Source: DAIOHQ01 sp036744635 (GTDB lineage: Bacteria; Planctomycetota; Phycisphaerae; Tepidisphaerales; Tepidisphaeraceae). Taken from it: a DNA stretch of 64,000 nucleotides. The notes beneath the pieces are model-generated. The model did not search any database, was not told the origin of the DNA, and saw only the letters and a list, made by a program, of their open reading frames with translations. The stretch lies in the NCBI GenBank assembly GCA_036744635.1, contig DAIOHQ010000001.1, positions 20,839-84,838 of the forward strand. The letters are read 5' to 3'. The position numbers and the translations under genes are program-made. Positions 1-9,629 of this stretch are shown here, piece after piece; position 1 is the stretch's first letter, and each line of letters opens with the position of its first letter.

Positions 1-293
1 AAAAGAAGATCGTCGGCGTCGAGTTTCAGTGCAAACGGAGTCTGCACCAATGAGACCGCCTTCTGCCAATTTTCCGTCATCGAAATGGTGCGCTCATTAT
101 CGATGACCTCGATCCGATCCGGCGCCTCCGCCTGCAACTGCCTCGCGATCTTCGGCGTCTCGTCCGGACTGCAGTTCTGCACAATCACCACCCGCACCCC
201 CGGCACGCGCAGCGCCGTCGCCACCGTGGCCGGCAAATACCGCGCACACCGGTAGGCGGGAATGACGATGGTCAATTCGTGCTGGATCATCAT
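1..293 (-). CDS. Family 2 glycosyltransferase, C-terminus beyond the window
   Basis: N-terminal 97 residues of a GT-A fold sugar transferase. The reading MIQHELTIVIPAYRCARYLP gives the first beta strand, and LKLDADDLL at residues 88-96 supplies the DxD-type metal and nucleotide-sugar site. Two ATG codons stand in tandem (293 and 290) and either could start. It is the last visible gene of the minus-strand polysaccharide operon, 12 bases after the previous transferase, so it probably adds one sugar of the repeat unit made here. Donor and acceptor cannot be read from the sequence. The gene runs off the left edge. Confidence 0.8.
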   Translation of the reverse strand, partial: MMIQHELTIVIPAYRCARYLPATVATALRVPGVRVVIVQNCSPDETPKIARQLQAEAPDRIEVIDNERTISMTENWQKAVSLVQTPFALKLDADDLL

Positions 294-305
294 GCGTAAT
301 TTTGC

Positions 306-1235
306 TCATCGGCATAGGAAGCGATGGAACAATGCCGTAAGCCCCCCAAGTGCGGCCAAGCGTTCGAGGCGCCATCGAATCCGCGCCCGCTCATTCCCCC
401 GCAGCGTGCTCCAAAGTTCCGCGCAACCGGATTTGGCCAGCAAATATGGCCGCCCCGCCAAAGAGCGCAGGAATTGCCGCGCGCTCAACGTCTCCTTCAT
501 CAAAATCGACGCTCGGCCGGCGCCGTAGGATACTCCATCCAGGTATCCCTGCGTCAGGCGATGGGGCGCCACCCAATGTTTCACAATCGCATCCGGCGCA
601 TAGTAACACCGGAATCCGGCGGCTACCGCTCGCAGGTAATAATCGCTTTCCTCGCCGCCCGCCGAGTTGTTTCCCACGCGCCCCAAGGCAACCTTGAATT
701 CCCCAATGCGGGAATACACGGCCCGGCGGAAAGAGAAGTTCGCTCCCAAAATGCCTCCGCCCCTGCCGGGGAGCTCCTCTACCGCGTCTCCGCGGTCATA
801 CTCGCTTAAAAACATCCGCACGGGCGGGCTGAGCCACGGTGGAGGGCGGACCGCATCCCACCAAAGCCGCACCCGCCCCCCTACCACGTCAGCGGGAAAA
901 CGATCGTAGACCTCCAGCATCCCCCGCAGCCACCCCGGTTCGACCCAAACATCATCGTCGAGAAACGCGAGGATATCTCCCGAAGCTTCGCGCATGCAAC
1001 GGTTTCGAGCATATGACAAGCCAACCTTTGATTCACAAATGCAACGCCCGGGGAAGGGAAAAGTCCGCAGTTTTTCGGTCACCACCTGCTCGGTGGCGTC
1101 CGTACATGCATTAGCCACGACCACCAGCTCCAACGTGTTGTCCTGGCTTCGCTCCATTCCTTGGAGGCTATTCAAGGTTCGGGCGAGTATCTCACAGCGG
1201 TTATGAGTAGGGATTAAGATGGAAACTTTCGGCAT
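306..1235 (-). CDS. Family 2 glycosyltransferase
   Basis: Cytoplasmic GT-A transferase of about 309 residues. It opens with MPKVSILIPTHNRCEILART, the family's first strand and nucleotide-binding loop. FLDDDVWVEPGW is the DxD metal site, and GGEESDYYLRA is the ED-type catalytic region. Starts at ATG 1235 or ATG 1247 are both possible; neither has a strong ribosome site. The open frame extends to a TTG at 1307, but that extension is basic and does not align with the fold. It lies within a run of transferases, so a role in building the surface glycan is inferred; linkage specificity is unknown. Confidence 0.82.
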   Translation of the reverse strand: MPKVSILIPTHNRCEILARTLNSLQGMERSQDNTLELVVVANACTDATEQVVTEKLRTFPFPGRCICESKVGLSYARNRCMREASGDILAFLDDDVWVEPGWLRGMLEVYDRFPADVVGGRVRLWWDAVRPPPWLSPPVRMFLSEYDRGDAVEELPGRGGGILGANFSFRRAVYSRIGEFKVALGRVGNNSAGGEESDYYLRAVAAGFRCYYAPDAIVKHWVAPHRLTQGYLDGVSYGAGRASILMKETLSARQFLRSLAGRPYLLAKSGCAELWSTLRGNERARIRWRLERLAALGGLTALFHRFLCR

Positions 1236-1334
1236 ATCGAAACCCATTTTCGCTGCGCGGCTGCTTCGCTTGCTCCTGAACCAAGACGCGCCCAGCCGTG
1301 CCTCCAACTGCCGTCGCCCCGAGCTATCAAAATT

Positions 1335-2279
1335 CTAATTGTCGTTGCAGGTTCGCTTCGCCGCATGAACCCATGGCGAATGAACCGGTCTCCTCGCTCG
1401 ATGGATCGCGAACAGAAACGCTTGGAGCAAGCCAGACCAAGCCTCAGGCCATCGACGCGGGCTGCGAAGAATCTCTTTACGCAATGGCCCTGCGCGCAAA
1501 GCCCCGGTCACCTTTCCCCAGCATTCCCGCCATCCGCTGCCATGTCGAAACAGATAGAGCCAGCAACCGGCGCTCTTGGTCCATTCCGCCTGTGATTTGT
1601 TGCCTATAACGCGGCATCCTCCGCTCGGTGCGCGAAGGTGTACAAGCTGTGCAGTTGGGTCATAGATGATTTTGTACCCGCGCTCGAGCAGACGCTTTGC
1701 AAAATCCATTTCTTCGCCATCGGCTGCTCCAACAAAGCTCTCGTCGAATCCCCCAACCCCGACGAACACTCCGCGTCGCACGGAAAAGTTATTCCCGCGC
1801 AGAAAATCCACAAAGTGCACAGTGAAATCATCGGTCGGAGTAGTGCTCGAGTTCTCAAAGCTCTCCACGCCGGCCCCATCTTTGGAGCTGCGATGCTCGT
1901 ACGTCTGTCCGGCGACCGCCGCAATGGTCGCATCCAGAAAGCGTTGCTTATGTTGGGCTACAAATCCGGCCGGGAGCACCACGTCGTCGTCCACGAAGAG
2001 CAATAAATCGCACCGCGTTTCTTGAGCAGCGCGATTCCGGGCGGCAGGAAGGTTTGGCGGGGATTGCGTGATCCAGCGGATCGTCTTCTTTGCATGCTGC
2101 TCTTGAAGCCAAGCTCGCACGTCGGCATCATGTTCCGGAGTTTGATCTATTACCAGAATCTCGTCTGGTGCCGGGTCCTGTTGAAGCACGTGCCGTATCG
2201 TATCCACCAATACCTGCTCGCGCAGATAGGTGGGAATTGCCACTGCAAGAGTCTGACCCGTACCCTGTGTCTGCCTCAA
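1335..2279 (-). CDS. Family 2 glycosyltransferase (TTG start)
   Basis: GT-A transferase of 314 residues. The N-terminal strand is LAVAIPTYLREQ, LLLFVDDDVVLPAGF carries the DxD site near residue 94, and DGEEMDFAKRLLERGY is the acceptor/catalytic segment. There is no in-frame ATG before the conserved core. The start is taken as TTG at 2279 because GGAGG lies nine bases upstream (about 2289-2293), an ideal distance. It sits 41 bases after the neighbouring transferase and shares its direction, so it is part of the same operon. Confidence 0.82.
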   Translation of the reverse strand: MRQTQGTGQTLAVAIPTYLREQVLVDTIRHVLQQDPAPDEILVIDQTPEHDADVRAWLQEQHAKKTIRWITQSPPNLPAARNRAAQETRCDLLLFVDDDVVLPAGFVAQHKQRFLDATIAAVAGQTYEHRSSKDGAGVESFENSSTTPTDDFTVHFVDFLRGNNFSVRRGVFVGVGGFDESFVGAADGEEMDFAKRLLERGYKIIYDPTAQLVHLRAPSGGCRVIGNKSQAEWTKSAGCWLYLFRHGSGWRECWGKVTGALRAGPLRKEILRSPRRWPEAWSGLLQAFLFAIHRARRPVHSPWVHAAKRTCNDN

Positions 2280-2320
2280 CCTTTATTTCCTCCAGATGCC
2301 ATTCGGAACCGACTTACATT

Positions 2321-3295
2321 TCAATGGGACCACCAGAACCGCAGACGCTTCCACGTTCGCGAAAGCATGAAATACGTCCTCGGCCCCACCGTTGCCACGA
2401 AGCTGGCAGTGAGACCAACTCGCGAGTGCAGCATCTCACCCCGCCGCCTGCAGGCGCGCCGAACGCGTCGGTACTCTTCTCGAAGACCCGCCGACGCCAG
2501 CAGGTAGAGCCCCTGGCTTGCTCGGCCGGCTGGCCAATTTCCAATATCCTCCGCGAGCAGATCCATGAAGCTTCTCCAATTGCCAAGAGACGCCCAGGAA
2601 CGAATGGTGGCGGCGATTGACTGCTGCGCAAAAACGGTGTGCTCCATGTCCCACGTCGCCTGATGCTTTCCTAGTCCCTTCAACTCCACCGGGACATCCA
2701 ACAGATGAAATTCCCATCCCGCGTCCGCAATCCGGGCGGCGATGTCGTGATCGCCATGATAGGCAAAACTGGGATCGGTTGGGAACCCTCCCACCTGCTG
2801 CAGGGCCTCTCGCCTAAAACACGCAACGGACGGTGGCCCGACCCCGTTGAAGCACAACGCTAGGGAATAGGGTAAGCCAAGGCGATTAATGAACCACGAC
2901 CGTCCTTCGAGGGTACGCAGACCGGGACGGTCCAGGCCGGCATAAATAATCCCAAGACGATCCGGCTTCTGCGCAATGGCGTTCGCAAAAGCTTCCAAGG
3001 CTGTAGGCACGCAGGCATCATCGCTGTGTACGTACACAATCCAGTTCGCCCGAGCAGGCTCGATGCAAAGATTGTGGTTCTCAAACATGCTTACCGTCGA
3101 GGCATTGCGGATGACACGAAGCCGCGGATCGTTATATCGCCCAAGCAATTCGGCTGTCCCGTCCGTGCTGGCATTGTCCAGCACCAGCAACTCGAAATCG
3201 CGGAAACTCTGCTGCAAAACGCTGTCGATGGCCCGTGGGAGCATCCCCGCTCGGTTGTAGGTTGGAATACATACGCTGAACGTCGGATTGCTCAT
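2321..3295 (-). CDS. Family 2 glycosyltransferase
   Basis: GT-A transferase of 324 residues beginning MSNPTFSVCIPTYNRAGMLP. The NASTDGT turn and VYVHSDDACVP (a SDD variant of DxD near residue 90) bind nucleotide-sugar and metal. YHGDHDIAARIADAGW gives the catalytic acidic pair. Its ATG overlaps the TGA of the flippase gene by four bases (ATGA), so translation of the two is probably coupled. Such pairing is usual in O-antigen or exopolysaccharide clusters. Substrate unknown. Confidence 0.85.
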   Translation of the reverse strand: MSNPTFSVCIPTYNRAGMLPRAIDSVLQQSFRDFELLVLDNASTDGTAELLGRYNDPRLRVIRNASTVSMFENHNLCIEPARANWIVYVHSDDACVPTALEAFANAIAQKPDRLGIIYAGLDRPGLRTLEGRSWFINRLGLPYSLALCFNGVGPPSVACFRREALQQVGGFPTDPSFAYHGDHDIAARIADAGWEFHLLDVPVELKGLGKHQATWDMEHTVFAQQSIAATIRSWASLGNWRSFMDLLAEDIGNWPAGRASQGLYLLASAGLREEYRRVRRACRRRGEMLHSRVGLTASFVATVGPRTYFMLSRTWKRLRFWWSH

Positions 3296-4857
3296 AGGTG
3301 CCCCGTCAATACCGCTACTCGGCGTCTGATGTAGCCGTAGGCGCGCTCCCGGTCCTGCTCCTCGATACCATACAGCCAGATCGAGCTAAGCCCAACACAA
3401 CCACTGGCGCCCAACGAGGCGAATACTTCGAGGTAGGGAATGTCCGCCGGGCGGGCCGCGATTGCCAGCAGCCACCCTGCAGCCAGCGCAGCGCCGAAAA
3501 CAAGCGCCACCGGAATCAGCACCGTTTCGACATGCCGCCACAGGCTCATGCGCAGCCGCCGCAGACCGCGATAGCTGGCGTACCAGTTGTTCGTCAACAA
3601 TTGCGCCAGCATCGTCCCCAGAGCCACGCCCCACAGGCCCAGCGGGCGAATGAGCAGCCAGGTGAAAATCAGGTTGAGGATCCCGGCCCCGATTGCCCAG
3701 GCGGCAAACGCCTCATCTTCGGTGGCGCGCGAACAGGAGCTGATGATCACGTGATGCGCCTCCAGCGATGCCATGGCGCAGAACGTCAACAGCACGGGAT
3801 ATCCCACGAAATGGCCCGCGCCCAGCCAGAGGTCGAAGATCGGCCTGCCCGCCACCACCAGCCACGCCACCCCGCACGCCATCAGAAACAGCCCCAGACG
3901 CAGGCTGCGGCGCACCAGCCCGTGCACGCGCTCCAGGTCCCCCGCCTGCCATAGGTGGCTGATATAGACGCTCGAGCTGGTCGCGAACAACACCGCGAAG
4001 GCGTACATGTTCATCACGATCTGGTAAGCCGCCTGGTATTCCGGCAAGGCCTTGGTGGTCATGAAATAACTGATGAAATACTGATCGGTCTGGAGGATGA
4101 GGAAGCCCCCGAGCATCGTGATCCACGCCCGCAGCGCCGGGGACATCATCGAACGCACCGCTGCGCCATCCCATCGCCCCCGCAGCCCGAAAATTTGCGG
4201 GTGCATCCACCGCAGCAGGGTGAACGTGGCCTGCCGGTTGACGACCGCGCCGACGGCGGCCACGCTCGCCATCGCGATGATGCCTCCCCCGCAATAGACT
4301 ACCGCCAATTGCACGGCCACCGTTAGCGTGTTCAGCACCATCGCCAGCACCGTGTTCCACCCCACCAGCCCCATCCCGTTCACCAGGCATCCCCAGGGCT
4401 GAGCCCAGACATTTAGGGCATATCCGGCGGACAAGATAATCCACGCCAGGTAAGCGCGGTGTGGGCTAACCTGCTCGAAATGCAGGCGGCTGAGCAGCAG
4501 AAGACCCGCGCCGGTGCCGAGCACAAAGACCACCGCGGCGAGGACGCGATACAGATGCAGACCGGAGGTGAAGAGGTCGGCAATCTCCCGCCGGCTGCCT
4601 TCATCCAGTTCCGCGGCCGCCCCTCCCTTGTTCCTGCCGCAGGCCAGGGCGATGCGGCGGGTAAGCGTCGGCAGCAGTCCCAGGTCCAGCATCGCCAAAA
4701 ACGCCGTGCTATTACCAACCAGCAGCCAAAGTCCCTGCTCCTCGCGAACGAGTTTCGCGAACAGCACGCGCGTGAAGACGAGTCCCAGTCCGATTGCAAT
4801 AAAGCGATTTAACCATCCCGCCCCGGCTGCAAAAAAGATGCGTCTCGAAAGGTTCAC
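3292..4857 (-). CDS. Polysaccharide/O-unit flippase (MATE/Wzx-like membrane protein)
   Basis: Integral membrane protein of 521 residues with about twelve to fourteen hydrophobic helices. Examples are a first helix after VNLSRRIFFAAGAGWLNRFI and late helices such as IPVALVFGAALAAGWLLA. Length and pattern match the Wzx/MATE (PST) flippases that move lipid-linked glycan units across the inner membrane. The start is GTG 4857, which overlaps the stop of the upstream SDR gene as GTGA. The longer frame to 4950 lies inside that gene and is less likely. It is co-transcribed with the sugar-precursor genes and transferases. No polymerase (Wzy) is visible in this window. Confidence 0.78.
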   Translation of the reverse strand: MNLSRRIFFAAGAGWLNRFIAIGLGLVFTRVLFAKLVREEQGLWLLVGNSTAFLAMLDLGLLPTLTRRIALACGRNKGGAAAELDEGSRREIADLFTSGLHLYRVLAAVVFVLGTGAGLLLLSRLHFEQVSPHRAYLAWIILSAGYALNVWAQPWGCLVNGMGLVGWNTVLAMVLNTLTVAVQLAVVYCGGGIIAMASVAAVGAVVNRQATFTLLRWMHPQIFGLRGRWDGAAVRSMMSPALRAWITMLGGFLILQTDQYFISYFMTTKALPEYQAAYQIVMNMYAFAVLFATSSSVYISHLWQAGDLERVHGLVRRSLRLGLFLMACGVAWLVVAGRPIFDLWLGAGHFVGYPVLLTFCAMASLEAHHVIISSCSRATEDEAFAAWAIGAGILNLIFTWLLIRPLGLWGVALGTMLAQLLTNNWYASYRGLRRLRMSLWRHVETVLIPVALVFGAALAAGWLLAIAARPADIPYLEVFASLGASGCVGLSSIWLYGIEEQDRERAYGYIRRRVAVLTGHL

Positions 4858-5771
4858 GCACGCTCTCCCGCAAAAGCATCGAAGCGGCGTATCCCATCCG
4901 CTAGTTCGGTTTTCGGCTCCCACCCCGGAATCCTTTGACCCCTCTCCCACGGACGCATTACCTCACGATCGCGATAAGGACGGGCGCCAAACTCAATTCG
5001 TAATTGACGTCCTGTTACTTGCTCATATTTCCGTACGAGCTCACGAAGCTTAAGCGGACTTCCAGAGGACACCGTGTAGCGACGATGTCCGGAAGTTGCT
5101 TCACTGAGCACTTGCTCCGCGGCAAGCATGTAAGCCTCAACCACATCATCAACATGCACCAGATCGATCTCTTGCTCGCCCGGCGACATGGGCAGAAACT
5201 CTCCCGAACGTGATGCCTCCCTAAGTAATTTGAGCAATTTCTTTCTAGGATCTCCCGGCCCATATGTGTCGCAAAGCTCCAGGGTCACCGCCTGCAGCCC
5301 ATGTGCTTCCACATAATATTGCACGATCGCTTCGAATGCCTGTTTCGTCGCCGCGTATAAGTTCACGGGGCTGTAATCGCGATTTTCGTAATGTTGCCAG
5401 GCCGTGCCGGTGTTGATGAAGCGCCCGCAGTTGTTCTGTGCCATCGCTTCCAGCAATTGGGTTCCAAACCCGACATTTGCCTGCACCAGAGGCAGAATAT
5501 CCGTGCCGCGGTGCTGGCTGAGAAACAGCGAGGCAAGATGAAAGACAATCTCCGGCCGTGCCGTCTCCACGATGCGCGCCAGCGATTCGATTGTTCCATC
5601 GTGAATCTCTATGATGATCCGATCGCGCAGCGACTCGATCAACGCCAGGGATGAATTCGGACGGGCTAGCACATGGACCGTCCACTTTCCCTCCACCAGC
5701 TTGCGGGCCAGATGCGATCCGATAAAGCCGGTGGCGCCCGTGATGAGCGCGCAACGTTTTGCGCTATCCAT
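4854..5771 (-). CDS. NAD-dependent epimerase/dehydratase (extended SDR), likely final 4-keto reductase of the dideoxysugar
   Basis: Extended short-chain dehydrogenase of 305 residues. GATGFIG at residues 12-18 is the NAD(P) loop, and NLYAATK supplies the Tyr139-x3-Lys143 catalytic pair. ATG 5771 is chosen over the upstream TTG because GGAGGG stands six bases before it; it overlaps the preceding cupin epimerase gene by eight bases. In ascarylose loci the order is ddhA-ddhB-ddhC-epimerase (ascE)-reductase (ascF), and this gene fills the last slot. A role in reducing the CDP-4-keto-3,6-dideoxysugar is therefore inferred from position. It could instead be an epimerase. Confidence 0.75.
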   Translation of the reverse strand: MDSAKRCALITGATGFIGSHLARKLVEGKWTVHVLARPNSSLALIESLRDRIIIEIHDGTIESLARIVETARPEIVFHLASLFLSQHRGTDILPLVQANVGFGTQLLEAMAQNNCGRFINTGTAWQHYENRDYSPVNLYAATKQAFEAIVQYYVEAHGLQAVTLELCDTYGPGDPRKKLLKLLREASRSGEFLPMSPGEQEIDLVHVDDVVEAYMLAAEQVLSEATSGHRRYTVSSGSPLKLRELVRKYEQVTGRQLRIEFGARPYRDREVMRPWERGQRIPGWEPKTELADGIRRFDAFAGERA

Positions 5772-6324
5772 GGCGTCCCTCCACGAAATCAAATGGGCTC
5801 ACAAACTCCGCAAGGGGTGGTAAACTCGCATCGCGTTTCGAAAGGAGAGGGCTGGCGCCGCCCCAGTCGATGCCGGCGCTGCTCCACAGGATTCCGCTGT
5901 CGTGGGCGGCCGCGTACACCGACGTCACCTTGTACACCATCGTCGCCGAACCAGATGGCACATAAAAACCATGCGCCATTCCCGACAGAATGTAGATGGC
6001 ATTGGCCCGCTGCGCGCTGAGCTCGAACTTCACATGGCGCCCGTAGCTCGGCGAACCCTTGCGCAGATCTACCACAACGTCCGTCACACCGCCGGCCACG
6101 CAATAAACCAGCTTGGTATGATCGTGCGGCGGAAGCTGGAAGTGCAGGCCACGCAGTACATTGGCATGAGAAATGGAGTAATATTCCTCCGCGAAGTTCG
6201 TCGCAAGTCCCATGCCGGCAAAGAGCTTTTGATGGAAAACTTTCACGAATCGCCCCCGCTCGTCGTGGTGTACCGGCGGGAGGAGTTCAAGGCAACCGGG
6301 AATGGCGCTGGCAATAATTTCCAT
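5764..6324 (-). CDS. RfbC-like cupin sugar epimerase (3,5- or 5-epimerase)
   Basis: Cupin protein of 186 residues in the dTDP-4-dehydrorhamnose 3,5-epimerase superfamily. VLRGLHFQLPPHDHTK carries the catalytic His of the HFQ motif, and GMAHGFYV is the second conserved patch. Length equals that of the family. Because the preceding genes make a CDP- rather than a dTDP-sugar, the likely substrate is CDP-3,6-dideoxy-4-hexulose, epimerised at C5 as AscE does in the CDP-ascarylose route. That assignment is contextual. It starts four bases after rfbH. Confidence 0.78.
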   Translation of the reverse strand: MEIIASAIPGCLELLPPVHHDERGRFVKVFHQKLFAGMGLATNFAEEYYSISHANVLRGLHFQLPPHDHTKLVYCVAGGVTDVVVDLRKGSPSYGRHVKFELSAQRANAIYILSGMAHGFYVPSGSATMVYKVTSVYAAAHDSGILWSSAGIDWGGASPLLSKRDASLPPLAEFVSPFDFVEGRHG

Positions 6325-6328
6325 TGAA

Positions 6329-7648
<1,320 letters not shown>

Positions 7649-7670
7649 TCAATATCCGCGTTTCGGCGGG

Positions 7671-8777
7671 TCAACTTAATTGCCGCACCCGCTCCTCATA
7701 GCTTCGAATCTGCGCCAGCGTGGCGGCCGCGGCGTCGAAATCCGCCTGAGCCTCATGCCGCCGCCGGTACCAGCTCACCGTCTGCTCGACCGCCTCATCG
7801 ACGCCATACAATGGCCGCCACTGCAGCAGCGCGCTGGCCTTGGTAATATCCAGCTTCAGAAAATTCGCCTCGTGCGGCTGCGCCGCCGCCGCCTGCGCTT
7901 CCGGGCCGTTCCACGTGCCCGCGCCCCAACCCTCGATTACCTTCTCAACGATATGCCGCACCGTGACATTGCCCGAAATCGCCGGCCCGAAGTTGTACGC
8001 TTCGGCATGGGTGGCCGGTTCGTTCCATTGCCTCATCGCCAGCAGCAAATACCCCGAAAGCGGCTCGAGCACGTGCTGCCAGGGTCGGATCGCCTGCGGG
8101 TTGCGCACCAGGATGGGCTGCTTCTGCTGCAGCGAGCGCACGCAGTCGGGGATGATCCGGTCTTCCGCCCAGTCCCCGCCGCCGATCACGTTTCCCGCCC
8201 GTGCCGAGGCCAGGCTCACCTTGTGCCGATCCATCTGGTCCGGCGGGAAAAACGAGCGCTGATACGCCGCCACCACCAGTTCAGCGCACCCCTTGGATGC
8301 GCTGTACGGATCGGCCCCGCCCATCGGATCGTTCTCGCGATAGGCGTACACCCACTCACGATTGTCGTAGCACTTGTCGGATGTGACCACCTGGCAAACC
8401 CGCACCGACGGCGCCCGCCGCACCGCCTCCAGCACGTTCACCGTCCCGATCACGTTCACGTCAAACGTCTCGCGCGGCTCGCGATACGAGCGCCGCACCA
8501 GCGGCTGGGCCGCCAGATGAAACACAATCTTCGGCTCGGCCCGGCGCATCACATCCGCCAGCAGCTTTTCATCGCGGATGTCCCCAATCGTGTGCGAGGC
8601 CAGTCGCCCTGCAATGCGGGCTTCCTCAAACAGGTTCGGAGTGGTGGGCGGGGCGAGACTGAGCCCGTGTACCTGAGCCCCCAGTTCCGTCAGCCACAGC
8701 GCCAGCCAGGATCCCTTGAATCCGGTGTGGCCGGTGAGCAGCACCGACATGTTGCGATAAGTGCTGGCCAGTTCCAT
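7671..8777 (-). CDS. rfbG: CDP-glucose 4,6-dehydratase
   Basis: Extended SDR of 368 residues, the usual length for this enzyme. MSVLLTGHTGFKGSW near residue 10 is the NAD loop typical of CDP-glucose dehydratases. SDKCYDN and PYSASKGCAE (Tyr-x3-Lys) form the active site. It converts CDP-glucose into CDP-4-keto-6-deoxyglucose, the substrate of RfbH. It starts at ATG 8777, six bases after the stop of rfbF, so the two are translated in close succession. Confidence 0.93.
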   Translation of the reverse strand: MELASTYRNMSVLLTGHTGFKGSWLALWLTELGAQVHGLSLAPPTTPNLFEEARIAGRLASHTIGDIRDEKLLADVMRRAEPKIVFHLAAQPLVRRSYREPRETFDVNVIGTVNVLEAVRRAPSVRVCQVVTSDKCYDNREWVYAYRENDPMGGADPYSASKGCAELVVAAYQRSFFPPDQMDRHKVSLASARAGNVIGGGDWAEDRIIPDCVRSLQQKQPILVRNPQAIRPWQHVLEPLSGYLLLAMRQWNEPATHAEAYNFGPAISGNVTVRHIVEKVIEGWGAGTWNGPEAQAAAAQPHEANFLKLDITKASALLQWRPLYGVDEAVEQTVSWYRRRHEAQADFDAAAATLAQIRSYEERVRQLS

Positions 8778-8783
8778 GCGTGA

Positions 8784-9554
8784 TCACCACGTCTTCCAGG
8801 GCGCCTTGCCCGACTGCCACATGGACTCCAGCAGGTGCTTCTCGCGCAGCGTGTCCATCGGCTGCCAGAACCCCTCATGCCGAAACGCATAAAGCTGGCT
8901 GTCGCGGGCCAGCCGCTCCAGCGGCGCCTTCTCGAAAATCACGTCGTCGCCATCGATATAATCCAGCACCTTGCGATCCAGCACCATGAACCCGCCGTTT
9001 ATCCAACCTTCGCCGATCTGCGGCTTTTCCGAAAAATCGCTGATCCGATCCCCGTCGAAGCTCAACCCGCCAAAACGCGCCGGCGGCCGCACCGCCGTCA
9101 CCGTCGCCAGCCCCTTGTGCCCGCGATGAAACGCGCTCAGCGCCTTGATGTCAATGTTCCCCACGCCATCCCCGTAGGTCATCATGAAGGGCTCATCATC
9201 CAACCACGGGGCCAGCCGCCTGATCCGCCCGCCCGTCTGCGTCTCCAGCCCGGTGTCTACCAGCGTTATCCGCCAGTTGGGTGTGCGATTGTTCTCCAGC
9301 GCGATCGAGCCGGTCTTCATATCGATGCTGATGTCGCTGTTGTGATAGCGAAAGTTGCAGAAATATTCCTTGATGAACTCGCCCTTGTACCCGCAGGCAA
9401 TAATGAATTCATTGAACCCATGTGATGCGTAGATGCTGAGGATGTGCCACAGAATCGGCCTGCCGCCGATCTCCACCATCGGCTTGGGGCGGATCGTAGT
9501 CTCTTCGGATAGTCGGGTGCCTAGTCCGCCAGCCAATACAACTGTCTTCATCAT
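8784..9554 (-). CDS. rfbF: Glucose-1-phosphate cytidylyltransferase
   Basis: Nucleotidyltransferase of 256 residues that joins CTP and glucose-1-phosphate to CDP-glucose, the entry step of the dideoxysugar route. MKTVVLAGGLGTRLSEET is the nucleotide-binding signature, and RPKPMVEIGGRPILWHI carries the conserved lysine. The residues around YGDGVGNIDIKALSAFH are characteristic of RfbF rather than of dTDP-glucose synthases. Two ATGs (9554, 9551) lie close behind AAAGGA. First gene of the polysaccharide operon as seen here; the 75-base space before it shows no clear promoter. Confidence 0.93.
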   Translation of the reverse strand: MMKTVVLAGGLGTRLSEETTIRPKPMVEIGGRPILWHILSIYASHGFNEFIIACGYKGEFIKEYFCNFRYHNSDISIDMKTGSIALENNRTPNWRITLVDTGLETQTGGRIRRLAPWLDDEPFMMTYGDGVGNIDIKALSAFHRGHKGLATVTAVRPPARFGGLSFDGDRISDFSEKPQIGEGWINGGFMVLDRKVLDYIDGDDVIFEKAPLERLARDSQLYAFRHEGFWQPMDTLREKHLLESMWQSGKAPWKTW

Positions 9555-9629
9555 ATCCTTTGGTTCTTATCTAACTGACGTGCCGCCGGACCTGCATCCC
9601 CTTTCAATTCCCAACCACTCGCTGCAGCG

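Noticed and set aside
7680..8783. Long open frame (367 codons) opposite rfbG
   Set aside because: It mirrors the codon periodicity of a conserved gene in GC-rich DNA, has Arg/His/Pro-rich composition and no ribosome site or family match.
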